A stretch of DNA of 64,000 bases from Pseudomonas sp. KNUC1026 (lineage in GTDB: Bacteria; Pseudomonadota; Gammaproteobacteria; Pseudomonadales; Pseudomonadaceae): NCBI RefSeq assembly GCF_021650705.1, contig NZ_CP087138.1:4426001-4490000 (forward strand). The letters run 5' to 3'. Each line of letters begins with the position of its first letter. Positions within the stretch are counted from its first letter, which is position 1. A program made the translations under genes and the position numbers. The notes below the pieces were generated by a model. That model saw only the letters and a list, made by a program, of their open reading frames with translations, was not told the DNA's origin and did not search any database. Positions 54,862-63,906 of this stretch are shown one piece after another.

Positions 54862-56277
54862 TCATAGGCCTGCGTGGGCGGCGATCGCGGCGGCAATGGC
54901 CAGGGCCAGCTCTTCGGGTTTGCGCTTGATCGAGTAGTTGGTCAGCTCCGGATGGCTTTCCACGAAGCTGGTGTTGAACTGCCCACTACGAAATTCCGAG
55001 TTGCGCAGGATTTCCTGGTAGTACGCGGCGGTGGTCTTCACGCCCTGCACCCGCATGTCGTCCAGCGCGCGCAGGCCGCGGTCCATGGCCTCTTCCCAGG
55101 TCAACGCCCACACCACCAGTTTCAGGCACATCGAGTCGTAGTACGGCGGAATGGTATAGCCGGTGTAAATGGCGGTATCGGTGCGCACGCCCGGGCCGCC
55201 GGGGGCGTAGTAGCGCGTAATCTTGCCGAAGCTGGGCAGGAAGTTGTTCTTGGGGTCTTCGGCGTTGATACGAAACTGCAACGCGAAGCCTCGGTGAATG
55301 ATGTCTTCCTGCTTGACCGAAAGCGGCTGCCCCGAAGCGATGCGAATCTGCTCTCGGACAATATCGATACCGGTGATTTCTTCGGTGATGGTGTGCTCGA
55401 CCTGCACGCGGGTGTTCATTTCCATGAAGTACACCTCGCCTTCGGCGAGCAGAAACTCCACGGTACCTGCGTTCTCGTAGTTCACGGCCTTGGCAGCGCG
55501 CACGGCCAGGTCGCCGATGTAGGCGCGTTGCTCGGGGGTGAGTTGGGGGCTCGGAGCGATCTCGATGAGCTTCTGGTTGCGCCGCTGGATCGAACAATCG
55601 CGCTCGAACAGGTGCACCACATTGCCAAAGCTGTCGCCGAGGATCTGCGCCTCGATGTGCTTGGGGTTGACGATGCACTTTTCCAGAAACACTTCCGCAG
55701 AGCCAAAGGCCTTGGTGGCCTCGGAGATCACCCGGGGGTAGGCCTGCTCGAGCTCTTCGCGGCTGTTGCAGCGGCGGATACCGCGGCCGCCACCGCCGGA
55801 GGTAGCCTTGAGCATTACCGGATAACCGATGCGGTCGCCCTCGCTCAGCGCTTCCTCGATACTGCCTACGTTGCCTTCGGTGCCGGGTGTGCAGGGCACG
55901 CCGGCAGCCATCATGGTACGCCGGGCCTCGGTCTTGTCGCCCATTCGGCGGATGACTTCGGCACTCGACCCGATGAATTTCACACCTCGCTCGGCGCAGA
56001 TTTCCGCCAGCTCAGCGTTTTCCGAGAGGAACCCATAACCGGGGTGCAGCGCGTCACAGCCAGTCTCGACTGCCAGGTTCACCAGCTTGCGCGGGTTCAG
56101 ATATCCGGCGAGCGGCTCGGCACCGATGCTGTGCGCCTCATCGGCGCGCTTGACGTGCAGAGCATGGCGGTCTGCATCGGAATAGATCGCGACGGACCGG
56201 ATACCCATTTCGGCGCAAGCGCGTACGATTCGCACGGCAATTTCACCACGGTTGGCGATGAGGATTTTTCTTATCAC
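54862..56277 (-). CDS. pycA: Pyruvate carboxylase subunit A (biotin carboxylase)
   Basis: 471-residue ATP-grasp enzyme. IRKILIANRGEIAVRIVRACAEMGI starts it; MLKATSGGGGRGIRRCNS is the glycine-rich ATP loop, YFMEMNTRVQVEHTITEEITGID holds the metal/ATP-binding and catalytic residues. It carboxylates biotin on PycB at the expense of ATP and bicarbonate. It is similar to AccC but is adjacent to pycB and divergent from a LysR gene, which fits the anaplerotic role. The minus-strand start at 56277 is the only plausible one. Confidence 0.93.
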   Translation of the reverse strand: MIRKILIANRGEIAVRIVRACAEMGIRSVAIYSDADRHALHVKRADEAHSIGAEPLAGYLNPRKLVNLAVETGCDALHPGYGFLSENAELAEICAERGVKFIGSSAEVIRRMGDKTEARRTMMAAGVPCTPGTEGNVGSIEEALSEGDRIGYPVMLKATSGGGGRGIRRCNSREELEQAYPRVISEATKAFGSAEVFLEKCIVNPKHIEAQILGDSFGNVVHLFERDCSIQRRNQKLIEIAPSPQLTPEQRAYIGDLAVRAAKAVNYENAGTVEFLLAEGEVYFMEMNTRVQVEHTITEEITGIDIVREQIRIASGQPLSVKQEDIIHRGFALQFRINAEDPKNNFLPSFGKITRYYAPGGPGVRTDTAIYTGYTIPPYYDSMCLKLVVWALTWEEAMDRGLRALDDMRVQGVKTTAAYYQEILRNSEFRSGQFNTSFVESHPELTNYSIKRKPEELALAIAAAIAAHAGL

Positions 56278-56409
56278 TTGGGCTCACCTCGACCTGAAAT
56301 CGAAAAGGGCCAGCAGAGCTGGCCCACGACCGGAACGCCAGTAACCTGTCGCACCGCCAAAGTAACGCTGCGCAACAATTAACTAAAATCAATCTTTGTT
56401 AGGTTACAC

Positions 56410-56425
56410 ATAAGCAATCGCTTAT
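56410..56425. promoter_or_regulatory. Palindrome in the pycA-LysR intergenic region
   Basis: ATAAGC-AATC-GCTTAT, a 6-bp perfect dyad in the 185-base divergent control region; an obvious candidate for LysR binding. A second inverted repeat, GGGCCAG-CAGAG-CTGGCCC, lies at 56307-56325 near the pycA start. Confidence 0.5.
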
Positions 56426-56462
56426 ATTCCTGCGCTTCAACGTTTACAGGCGTCCATTGCTC

Positions 56463-57442
56463 ATGCGTAAGTCATTGATGCGTATCACCTTGCGCCAGCT
56501 TCAGGTGTTCAACGAAGTCTGCGATCTGCGCTCCTACAGCCGTGCGGCGCAGGAAATGTCTTTGACGCAACCGGCCGTCAGCCTTCAGATACGCCAGCTC
56601 GAAGACGTTGTGGGGCAGCCATTGTTCGAATACGTGGGCAAAAAGCTCTACCTCACCGAAGCGGCCGAAGCACTGCAACGGGCCAGCCGCGACATCTTCG
56701 GCCGGCTCGAAAGCTTCGACATGCAACTGGCTGACATGCAGGGTGCGCTGCAAGGGCAATTGAAGCTGGCGGTGGAGTCCAGTGCCAAGTATTTCGTCCC
56801 TCACCTGTTTGCCGCGTTCAAGCGCCAGTATCCGGAAGTGAACCTCAACCTGACGGTAGCCAACCGTGCTCAGGTGATCCGCCGCCTGTCGGATAACCGC
56901 GACGACCTGATCATCATGTCGATGGTGCCCAGGACATGGGCCTGGACTTCCTGCCGTTCCTGAACAACCCCTTGGTAGCGCTGGCCCCACCCGAACACCC
57001 GCTATGCCGGCGCCAGCACCTGAAACTCCACGAGCTGGAAGCCGAAACACTGCTACTGCGCGAACAGGGCTCGGGCACGCGCCAGGCCTGCGAAGATTTT
57101 TTCAAGGAAAAGCGCGTGCACTTCAGCCAGACCCTGGAAGTGGCGTCTCAGGAGGCCCAGAAGGAGTGCGTGATCGCAGGCCTTGGGATTGCCTTGATGA
57201 CGCGCCACGCCGCGAGCCTGGAGCTACGCACGGGTGTGCTGCGCGAGCTGCCGGTCGATGAGCTGCCGATCTACCGCAGCTGGTGCATCGTCAAGTCCAA
57301 GCTCCGGCGCCAGTCGCCGGTATCCATGGCGTTCCTGGCGTTCATCCGCGAGCAACGCCAGCAGATCAGTGTGCTGGCTGAGCGCTTTGCCAATCCTTCA
57401 GCGCCACACCCTGCCACAGCGTCGAATCTGGAAAGTCACTGA
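56463..57442 (+). pseudogene. LysR-family regulator, PycR-like, frameshifted
   Basis: 326 residues after repair. MRKSLMRITLRQLQVFNEVCDLRSYSRAAQEMSLTQPAVSLQIRQLEDVVG is the LysR winged helix, and the next 150 residues match the P. aeruginosa PycR regulator as I remember it. The break near 56929 lies in CCC: MSMVPR in one frame becomes DMGLDFLPFLNN in the next; one added C restores it. It is divergent from pycA. The last 77 bases overlap the convergent small gene at 57366, so the C-terminus should be treated as provisional. Confidence 0.85.
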
Positions 57443-57566
57443 GCATGTCAGTGAGGCGGCGTTCGTCTTCGCGGCTTTCGATGGCACGGCGAAAGGCCAT
57501 GCGGCGCGAGTCTTCCTGTTGGCGGCGGGTCTTGCTGTTGACCTGAACGTCGTAAGGACGAGCCAT
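57366..57566 (-). CDS. Small basic conserved hypothetical protein (PA3496-like)
   Basis: 66 residues starting MARPYDVQVNSKTRRQQEDSRR. The TRRQQEDSRRMAFRRAIE segment is what I remember of a Pseudomonas-specific family labelled PA3496-type putative envelope integrity proteins. Rich in Arg, Glu and Gln, with no signal or membrane segment. The start ATG at 57566 is chosen over one three codons upstream. Convergent overlap with the LysR gene is 77 bases. Confidence 0.65.
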   Translation of the reverse strand: MARPYDVQVNSKTRRQQEDSRRMAFRRAIESREDERRLTDMLSDFPDSTLWQGVALKDWQSAQPAH

Positions 57567-57663
57567 GACAAGCATCCTGTTGAGCTACGGGAAGCTTGAG
57601 CATGGCGAGCGAGCGTGACGATTTGACGGCGTGCCTGTGACCGGCAGATGAACGGTTCGAAGG

Positions 57664-58533
57664 TCAGTCTTCGTGAGGCTTGTGCAGCGACTTGGGCGAC
57701 AGGCGCAGCCCGCGCAAGCTGCGTTTGACACTCTTGAGGTGGTTGACCAGTGCCGGGCCGCGAGCCATGGCAACGCCCATGGCCAGCACGTCGATCACCA
57801 CCAGGTGAGCGATACGAGAGGTCAGTGGCGTGTAGATTTCAGTGTCTTCATGCACATCGATCGCCAGGTTCACTGTCGAGAGCTCTGCCAATGGCGTCTG
57901 GCTGGGGCACAGGGTAATCAGCGAAGCGCCGGTCTCACGCACCAGGTTGGCGGTGATGAGCAAGTCTTTGGAGCGGCCCGACTGCGAGATGCACACGGCC
58001 ACATCACCGGGTTTGAGCGTGACCGCCGACATCGCCTGCATGTGGGGGTCGGAATAGGCTGCCGCGCTGAGCAACAGGCGAAAGAACTTGTGCTGGGCAT
58101 CGGCGGCGACCGCGCCGGAGGCGCCGAAACCATAGAACTCGACGCGCTGAGCCTGGGCCATGGCGGTCACGGCGCGCTGCAAGGCTTGCGTATCGAGCTG
58201 CTCGCGCACTTCCATCAGAGTATGCAGCGTGGTATCGAAGATCTTCAGGCTGAAGTCTTCGACCGAGTCGTCTTCGTGGATCGCGAACTGGCCGAAGCTG
58301 GCGCCCGCTGCCAGGCTCTGCGCGAGCTTGAGTTTGAGGTCCTGGAAACCGCCACAACCGATCGCCCGGCAAAAACGCACGATGGTGGGTTCGCTGATAC
58401 CCACATGGTGTGCCAGATCAGCCATCGAGCTGTGCATGACCGCGGCGGGGTCCTGCAGTACATGATCGGCCACCTTCAGTTCCGATTTACGAAGCAGGTG
58501 GCGTGACTGGGTGATGTGCTGCAAAAGATTCAA
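57664..58533 (-). CDS. RpiR-family (HexR-like) transcriptional regulator
   Basis: 289 residues. The N-terminal HTH_6 domain has SSMADLAHHVGISEPTIVRFCRAIGCGGFQDLKLKLAQSLA and the C-terminal SIS phosphosugar domain has VEFYGFGASGAVAADAQHKFFR, VAVCISQSGRSKDLL and YTPLTSRIAHLVVIDVLAMGVA. It is close to HexR, but the N-terminus (MNLLQHITQSRHLLRKSELKVA) fits the second RpiR paralogue of P. putida near uvrD. Ligand probably a phosphorylated sugar. The palindrome at 58577 suggests autoregulation. Confidence 0.88.
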   Translation of the reverse strand: MNLLQHITQSRHLLRKSELKVADHVLQDPAAVMHSSMADLAHHVGISEPTIVRFCRAIGCGGFQDLKLKLAQSLAAGASFGQFAIHEDDSVEDFSLKIFDTTLHTLMEVREQLDTQALQRAVTAMAQAQRVEFYGFGASGAVAADAQHKFFRLLLSAAAYSDPHMQAMSAVTLKPGDVAVCISQSGRSKDLLITANLVRETGASLITLCPSQTPLAELSTVNLAIDVHEDTEIYTPLTSRIAHLVVIDVLAMGVAMARGPALVNHLKSVKRSLRGLRLSPKSLHKPHED

Positions 58534-58576
58534 TGGAGGACTCGACTTTTATTTGGCTGGCCTTGTGGGCCAAGTT

Positions 58577-58593
58577 TTGTAGTTATACTACAT
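58577..58593. promoter_or_regulatory. HexR-type palindrome upstream of the RpiR gene
   Basis: TTGTAGTTATACTACAT fits the HexR operator pattern TTGT-nn-T-nnn-A-nn-ACAA except the last base. It lies 44 bases upstream of the RpiR start, overlapping a minus-strand TATAAC -10-like box. Confidence 0.6.
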
Positions 58594-58633
58594 GCCTGCT
58601 CGCGCGCCCAGCACAACCCACGAGCAGCGCTGG

Positions 58634-61480
58634 TTACAGGTGCAAACCCAACGCCTGCGCGGGTACGGGCCTTCCGTACAGGTACCCTTGAACCTGGTCA
58701 CACCCCTGCTGCGCCAGAATGTCGCGCTGTTCGGCGGTTTCGACGCCTTCGGCCACTACCTCCAGTTTCAGCGCGTGGGCAAGGTCGATGATCGCCTGAG
58801 TAATCGCAGCATCCTGGCGCGCGTTCCCCAGCTCCATGATGAATGAGCGGTCGATCTTCACGTAGTCCACCGGCAGGCGCTTGAGGTAGCTGAGCGAGGA
58901 ATAGCCCGTACCAAAATCATCGATACTGACCTTCACGCCCATCGCACGCAGTTGCTCGAACGTAGCCCGAACGGCGTCGATGTTCTCCAACCATTGGCTT
59001 TCCGTGAGTTCCAGCTCCAGCAGCTTAGCCGAAACCCCATGCTCGGCCAGTGCCTGGCGCACCAGGCTGACCAGGTTGCCCTGGCGCAATTGCTGGCTCG
59101 ACAGGTTCACCGCCACCGTCACATCCGTGATGCCCTCACCGGCCCACGTACACAACTGGCGGCAAGCCTGGCGCAACACGAACTCGCCGATGGCCACTAC
59201 CTGCCCTGTGGTTTCAGCGATGTCGATGAAGGCGCCTGGCAACAGCAGGCCGCGCTCTGGATGGTGCCATCGCACCAAGGCCTCGACGCCGACGATTCGG
59301 CTGTCACTGAGCCTGACCTTGGGCTGGTAGTGCACGTCCAGTTGCCCTTCGTTCAGCGCCTTGCGCAACTGGTGCTCCAGTTGCAGGCGCTGGTGGGCGT
59401 CAGCCTGCAGGCTTTCGGTGTAGAACTGCAGGTTGTCTCCGCCCAGGCGCTTGGCGGCTTGCATGGCGAGCTCGGCCTGGCTCATCAGCTCGTTGAGGTC
59501 GCGGGTGTTGTCAGGAAACAGGCTGATGCCGATCGAAGCGCCCAGGGTAACCTCGCGGCCGTCCAGCAGCAGCGGAGCGCGCAGCTTGGCCAACAGCCGA
59601 GTGGTCACGCGGATCAGGCTGGAGAGGTGGCTGTAGGCATCGAACAGCACCACGAACTCGTCGGCCCCCAGGCGGGCGATGGTATTGGCTTCCGGCAGCG
59701 CGGCGCTGATGCGCTTGGCCATCTGGCGCAACACTTCGTCGGCCTGGTCGTGGCCGAAGCTGTCATTGAGCAGCTTGAAGCGGTCCAGGTCGATGTGCAG
59801 CAACGCCAGGCTGCGGCCACCCTGGCGCAGCCCCTGGATTGCCTCGTACAGGCGCTGGCGAAACAGGCTGCGGTTGCCCAGCCCTGTCAGCTCGTCATGG
59901 TTCGTCAGGTAATAGAGGCGTTCCTCGGAAGCACGCCGCGAGGACAGGTCCGACACAAAGGCAATGACCTTGCGCGTTTGCCCCTTGTCGTCCCGCACCA
60001 CGCTCAATTGCAGCCATTGCGGGTACAGCTCACCGGTAGCCCGCGCCTCCACTACCTCACCTTGCCAACTGCCGCGGGTAGCCATGGCCTGTTCGATCTG
60101 GGGCCAATGCCGGCGGGTGTCGTGGCTGCAGGGCCAGTCATGGAAAGGCAGGCCTTTGCAATCCGTGGCGGTATAGCCAGTGATTCGGGTGAACGCCTGG
60201 TTCAGGGCCTGCAGGTGGAAATCAGGCCCCAGGATCGCGATGCCTTCGCTGATTGCGCCAAACACGCTGGCTGCCAATTGCTGCTGCTCTTCTTGCTCAC
60301 GCCTTGCACTGATGTCACGGCGGGTACCGAGCATTCGGATCACCCGGCCATTGGCCTCACGCTCCACCGCACGCCCGCGGTCTTCTATCCACAACCAGCG
60401 GCCGTCGCTATGGCGCACCCGGTATTCGACCCGGTAAGCATCGGTGCGGCCTTTCATATGGCTGACCAAAGCGCGGCGCAGCACCGGCAGGTCGTCGGGG
60501 TGCATGCGTGGCTTGAGATGTTCCAACACCCGCGCGCTGGTGTCTTCGGCGAGGCCGAACAGGCTCTGAAGATGCGTGTGGTGGACCTCATCGGTGCGCA
60601 AGTTCCAATCCCACAGCCCCAACTCGCTCGCCTCCAGCGCCATGGCCAGGCGCGCCTCGCTCTTGCTCAGCGCCTGGTGGGCGCTGTCCAGCGCACGGCT
60701 ACGTTCTTCTACACGCTGTTCAAGGGTTGCATGAGCCTGATGCAACTGCGCCTGTGCCTGGCTGCGCCGCTCCATTTCGATCGCCAGCTCCTGGTTCAGG
60801 CGCGAAATCGCCACCTGCTCCTGCTGGAGAGATTCGATCAGCGCCTGATTCTGGAAACGCCTGAGCAAGCCGCGACGGATCAACCGGTGTACCTGCCAGG
60901 CCACCAGGCACAGCGAAACCAGCAGCATCAGCCCCAGCCACCCCCAGCCACGCTCATGCAGGCCACCGAAGGCCAGCAGGTAAACGATGGGCGGGCCCAG
61001 GCAGGGCAGCACAAAAGCCAGGAATGCGTTGATGCTCACGGCATAGGCGATGCTTGCCGACAAGGCTGCAGCGCCCAGCAGGCCGAAGATCCAGGCTTGC
61101 TGGATGAAATTGTCCTGAGGTGTGAGGGCGATTGCGGCCACACCCAACGTGAGGCCGCTGGCGCAGGCGCCAACGAGGAAGCGGCGCATCCAGCGAGGCG
61201 AAGCCTGGTCCGGCGGCAAAGCGGAATCGAAGGCTGCCATGAGGATCACCCGCAGGGCGATCAGGGCCATCAGCCAGATCAGCCAGGCGCTGACCAGCAG
61301 ATGATTGCCCGGCAGCCAGGACAGCCAGGTACAAAGCATGCCGACCAGCAGCATCAACAATGTGGGCAGCAATGACCCCTGATACAGCAGGCGCGTGCGC
61401 TCGGCCGCCAATTGCGCGGTGAAGTCGCCCGGCAGGGCATGCAGAGGCTCCGTGGCACCGGTTGCTTCATTCATAGGCAT
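58634..61480 (-). CDS. Membrane PAS-GGDEF-EAL protein, cyclic-di-GMP turnover
   Basis: 948 residues from 61480 (MPMNEATGATEP). Several membrane helices occupy residues about 35-220, followed by a coiled coil and two PAS regions (about 290-520). GGDEF domain (about 530-690): the signature reads LGADEFVVLF, that is GADEF, and no RxxD I-site is visible, so cyclase activity is doubtful. EAL domain (about 705-945): EALVRW, NLSSQQL, ELTESQW, SIDDFGTGYSS, KIDRSF and AEGVETAEQ keep the catalytic residues, so a phosphodiesterase is expected. A longer open frame upstream is antisense to uvrD and rejected. It lies divergent from uvrD. Confidence 0.88.
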   Translation of the reverse strand: MPMNEATGATEPLHALPGDFTAQLAAERTRLLYQGSLLPTLLMLLVGMLCTWLSWLPGNHLLVSAWLIWLMALIALRVILMAAFDSALPPDQASPRWMRRFLVGACASGLTLGVAAIALTPQDNFIQQAWIFGLLGAAALSASIAYAVSINAFLAFVLPCLGPPIVYLLAFGGLHERGWGWLGLMLLVSLCLVAWQVHRLIRRGLLRRFQNQALIESLQQEQVAISRLNQELAIEMERRSQAQAQLHQAHATLEQRVEERSRALDSAHQALSKSEARLAMALEASELGLWDWNLRTDEVHHTHLQSLFGLAEDTSARVLEHLKPRMHPDDLPVLRRALVSHMKGRTDAYRVEYRVRHSDGRWLWIEDRGRAVEREANGRVIRMLGTRRDISARREQEEQQQLAASVFGAISEGIAILGPDFHLQALNQAFTRITGYTATDCKGLPFHDWPCSHDTRRHWPQIEQAMATRGSWQGEVVEARATGELYPQWLQLSVVRDDKGQTRKVIAFVSDLSSRRASEERLYYLTNHDELTGLGNRSLFRQRLYEAIQGLRQGGRSLALLHIDLDRFKLLNDSFGHDQADEVLRQMAKRISAALPEANTIARLGADEFVVLFDAYSHLSSLIRVTTRLLAKLRAPLLLDGREVTLGASIGISLFPDNTRDLNELMSQAELAMQAAKRLGGDNLQFYTESLQADAHQRLQLEHQLRKALNEGQLDVHYQPKVRLSDSRIVGVEALVRWHHPERGLLLPGAFIDIAETTGQVVAIGEFVLRQACRQLCTWAGEGITDVTVAVNLSSQQLRQGNLVSLVRQALAEHGVSAKLLELELTESQWLENIDAVRATFEQLRAMGVKVSIDDFGTGYSSLSYLKRLPVDYVKIDRSFIMELGNARQDAAITQAIIDLAHALKLEVVAEGVETAEQRDILAQQGCDQVQGYLYGRPVPAQALGLHL

Positions 61481-61568
61481 GTTCTTGTTGTAGGGCCTTT
61501 GAGGCCACGCAGCATACACAACAATTGTGTCTACGACAGTGGTTACCCGGCGGCCGGGCGTGCAAGGT

Positions 61569-61597
61569 TTGCCCCGCGCCGCGCCGCGCCATAGAAT
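61569..61597 (+). promoter_or_regulatory. Candidate uvrD promoter, message possibly leaderless
   Basis: TTGCCC (61569-61574), 17 bases, TAGAAT (61592-61597). The ATG at 61604 lies 6 bases after the -10, so initiation at the usual spacing would coincide with the start codon. No Shine-Dalgarno is seen before the ATG. Confidence 0.5.
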
Positions 61598-61603
61598 GCC
61601 CCG

Positions 61604-63790
61604 ATGCATGATGACCTCTCGTTTCTCCTCAACTCTCTCAACGATGCCCAGCGCCAGGCGGTAGCCGCCAGCCTCGGGCGCCAGTTGGTGCTCGCCGGTG
61701 CCGGCTCGGGCAAAACCCGCGTGCTGGTGCACCGTATCGCCTGGCTGATGCAGATCGAGGGCGCTTCGCCACATTCGATCCTGTCGGTGACCTTCACCAA
61801 CAAGGCTGCCAGCGAGATGCGCCAGCGTATCGAGCAGTTGATCGGAGTGAGCCCGGCCGGGATGTGGGTTGGCACCTTCCACGGCCTGGCGCACCGCCTG
61901 CTGCGCGCGCATTGGCAAGAGGCGCGGCTGTCGCAGAACTTCCAGATCCTCGACAGTGATGACCAGCAACGGCTGGTCAAGCGAGTGATCCGCGAGTTGG
62001 GCCTGGATGACAACAAATGGCCCGCGCGCCAGGCGCAATGGTTCATCAACGGCCAGAAAGACGAAGGCCTGCGCCCGCATAACCTGCAGCCCAACGGCGA
62101 CCTGTTCGTTACCACGATGCGCTCGATCTACGAAGCCTACGAGCAGGCGTGCGAGCGTGCCGGGGTCATCGACTTCTCCGAACTGTTGCTGCGCGCGCTC
62201 GACCTGTGGCGCGACCATCCGACGCTGCTGGAGCACTACCAACGGCGCTTCCGCCATGTGCTGGTCGACGAATTCCAGGACACCAACTCGGTGCAATACG
62301 CCTGGCTGCAGTTGCTGGCACGCGGTGGCCAAAGCCTGATGGTGGTGGGCGACGACGACCAGTCGATTTATGGCTGGCGCGGGGCCAAGATCGAGAACAT
62401 CCAGCAATACAGCACCGACTTCCCCGATGCCGAGCTGATCCGCCTGGAGCAGAACTACCGCTCCACCGGCACCATTCTCAACGCTGCCAACGCGGTGATC
62501 GCCAATAACAGCGGCCGGCTGGGCAAGGAGCTGTGGAGCGATGTAGGCGAAGGCGAGCCGATCAGCCTCTATGCCGCCTACAACGAACACGACGAAGCCC
62601 GCTATGTTGTCGAGAGCATCGAGAGCGCGCTCAAAACGGGCCTGGCACGTAGCGAAATCGCAATTCTGTACCGCTCGAACGCACAGTCTCGCGTGCTGGA
62701 GGAGGCGCTGCTGCGTGAGCGCATTCCCTACCGCATCTACGGTGGGCAGCGCTTCTTCGAGCGTGCTGAGATCAAGAACGCCATGGCGTATCTGCGCCTG
62801 CTCGACGGGCGTGGCAACGATGCGGCACTGGAGCGAGTCATCAACCTGCCACCGCGCGGCATCGGCGAAAAAACCATCGAAAATCTTCGCGTGATGGCGC
62901 GTCAGGCCGGTGTATCGCTTTGGCAGGCGACGGTGACCGCCGCCGAAGGCAAGGGCCGTGCGGCCAATGCGTTGAAAGGCTTCATCGAGCTGGTCGAGAC
63001 ATTGGCAGCCGCGACTGAAGAGATGCCGCTGCACAAGATGACCCAGACGGTCATTTCGCAATCCGGGCTGATCGAATACCACGAGGCGGAAAAAGGCGAA
63101 AAAGGCCAGGCTCGGGTGGAGAACCTGGAAGAACTCGTCAGCGCCGCCCGCGCTTTCGAGAAAGAAGAGCCCGAGGACGACCAGACTCTGCTGGCCGCAT
63201 TCCTCGGGCATGCTTCGCTGGAAGCGGGCGATACCCAGGCCGATGAGCATGAGGACAGCATCCAGCTGATGACCCTGCACAGCGCCAAGGGGCTGGAGTT
63301 TCCGTATGTGTTCCTGGTGGGGCTGGAAGAAGGGCTGTTCCCGCACAAGATGAGCATGGAAGAGCCAGGCCGGCTGGAAGAAGAGCGCCGCCTGGCTTAC
63401 GTCGGCATTACCCGCGCCATGCAGCACCTGGTGCTGACCTACGCCGAAACACGCAGGCTCTACGGCAGCGAGACGTACAACAAGGCGTCGCGCTTCGTTC
63501 GCGAGATTCCACCGCAGGTGTTGCGCGAGGTTCGGCTGTCCGGCAGCGTCAGCCGCCCCTGGAGCGGCTCTTCTTCATCAGCCGCCACAACCAGCAACCT
63601 GTTCGCCAATGCGGGCATTCCACAAACCAGTTTCAACCTGGGGCAGCGCGTGCAGCATGCGGTGTTCGGCGAAGGGATCATCATGAACTTCGAAGGCTCC
63701 GGGGCACAGGCGCGGGTACAGGTCAATTTTGACGAAGGCAGCAAGTGGTTGATGCTGGGCTACGCCAAATTGGTACCTCTAGAAGGCTGA
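61604..63790 (+). CDS. uvrD: DNA helicase II
   Basis: 728-residue SF1A 3'-5' helicase for nucleotide excision and mismatch repair. Q motif LNDAQRQAV, Walker A GAGSGKT, motif Ia SVTFTNKAASEM, motif II DEFQDTN, motif III GDDDQSIYGWRGA, motif IV LEQNYRST, motif V TLHSAKGLEF and motif VI YVGITRA are all in order. The C-terminal FNLGQRVQHAVFGEGIIMNFEGSG segment is a UvrD/PcrA hallmark absent from Rep. The gene appears complete, without indels. Confidence 0.95.
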   Translation: MHDDLSFLLNSLNDAQRQAVAASLGRQLVLAGAGSGKTRVLVHRIAWLMQIEGASPHSILSVTFTNKAASEMRQRIEQLIGVSPAGMWVGTFHGLAHRLLRAHWQEARLSQNFQILDSDDQQRLVKRVIRELGLDDNKWPARQAQWFINGQKDEGLRPHNLQPNGDLFVTTMRSIYEAYEQACERAGVIDFSELLLRALDLWRDHPTLLEHYQRRFRHVLVDEFQDTNSVQYAWLQLLARGGQSLMVVGDDDQSIYGWRGAKIENIQQYSTDFPDAELIRLEQNYRSTGTILNAANAVIANNSGRLGKELWSDVGEGEPISLYAAYNEHDEARYVVESIESALKTGLARSEIAILYRSNAQSRVLEEALLRERIPYRIYGGQRFFERAEIKNAMAYLRLLDGRGNDAALERVINLPPRGIGEKTIENLRVMARQAGVSLWQATVTAAEGKGRAANALKGFIELVETLAAATEEMPLHKMTQTVISQSGLIEYHEAEKGEKGQARVENLEELVSAARAFEKEEPEDDQTLLAAFLGHASLEAGDTQADEHEDSIQLMTLHSAKGLEFPYVFLVGLEEGLFPHKMSMEEPGRLEEERRLAYVGITRAMQHLVLTYAETRRLYGSETYNKASRFVREIPPQVLREVRLSGSVSRPWSGSSSSAATTSNLFANAGIPQTSFNLGQRVQHAVFGEGIIMNFEGSGAQARVQVNFDEGSKWLMLGYAKLVPLEG

Positions 63791-63906
63791 TCCGCCAACC
63801 TCGAGCGCCTTTTTCGACAAACATGGAAACAATCTCCCCCTAGTCAGCCCTGATGGCCAGGGGCAACATGGCGCTTGTGATATCCGTTCACTATGGGAAT
63901 TACTCG

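Noticed and set aside
61481..63427. Upstream extension of the GGDEF-EAL frame by 649 codons
   Set aside because: It is antisense to uvrD, and the membrane region begins shortly after the ATG at 61480.
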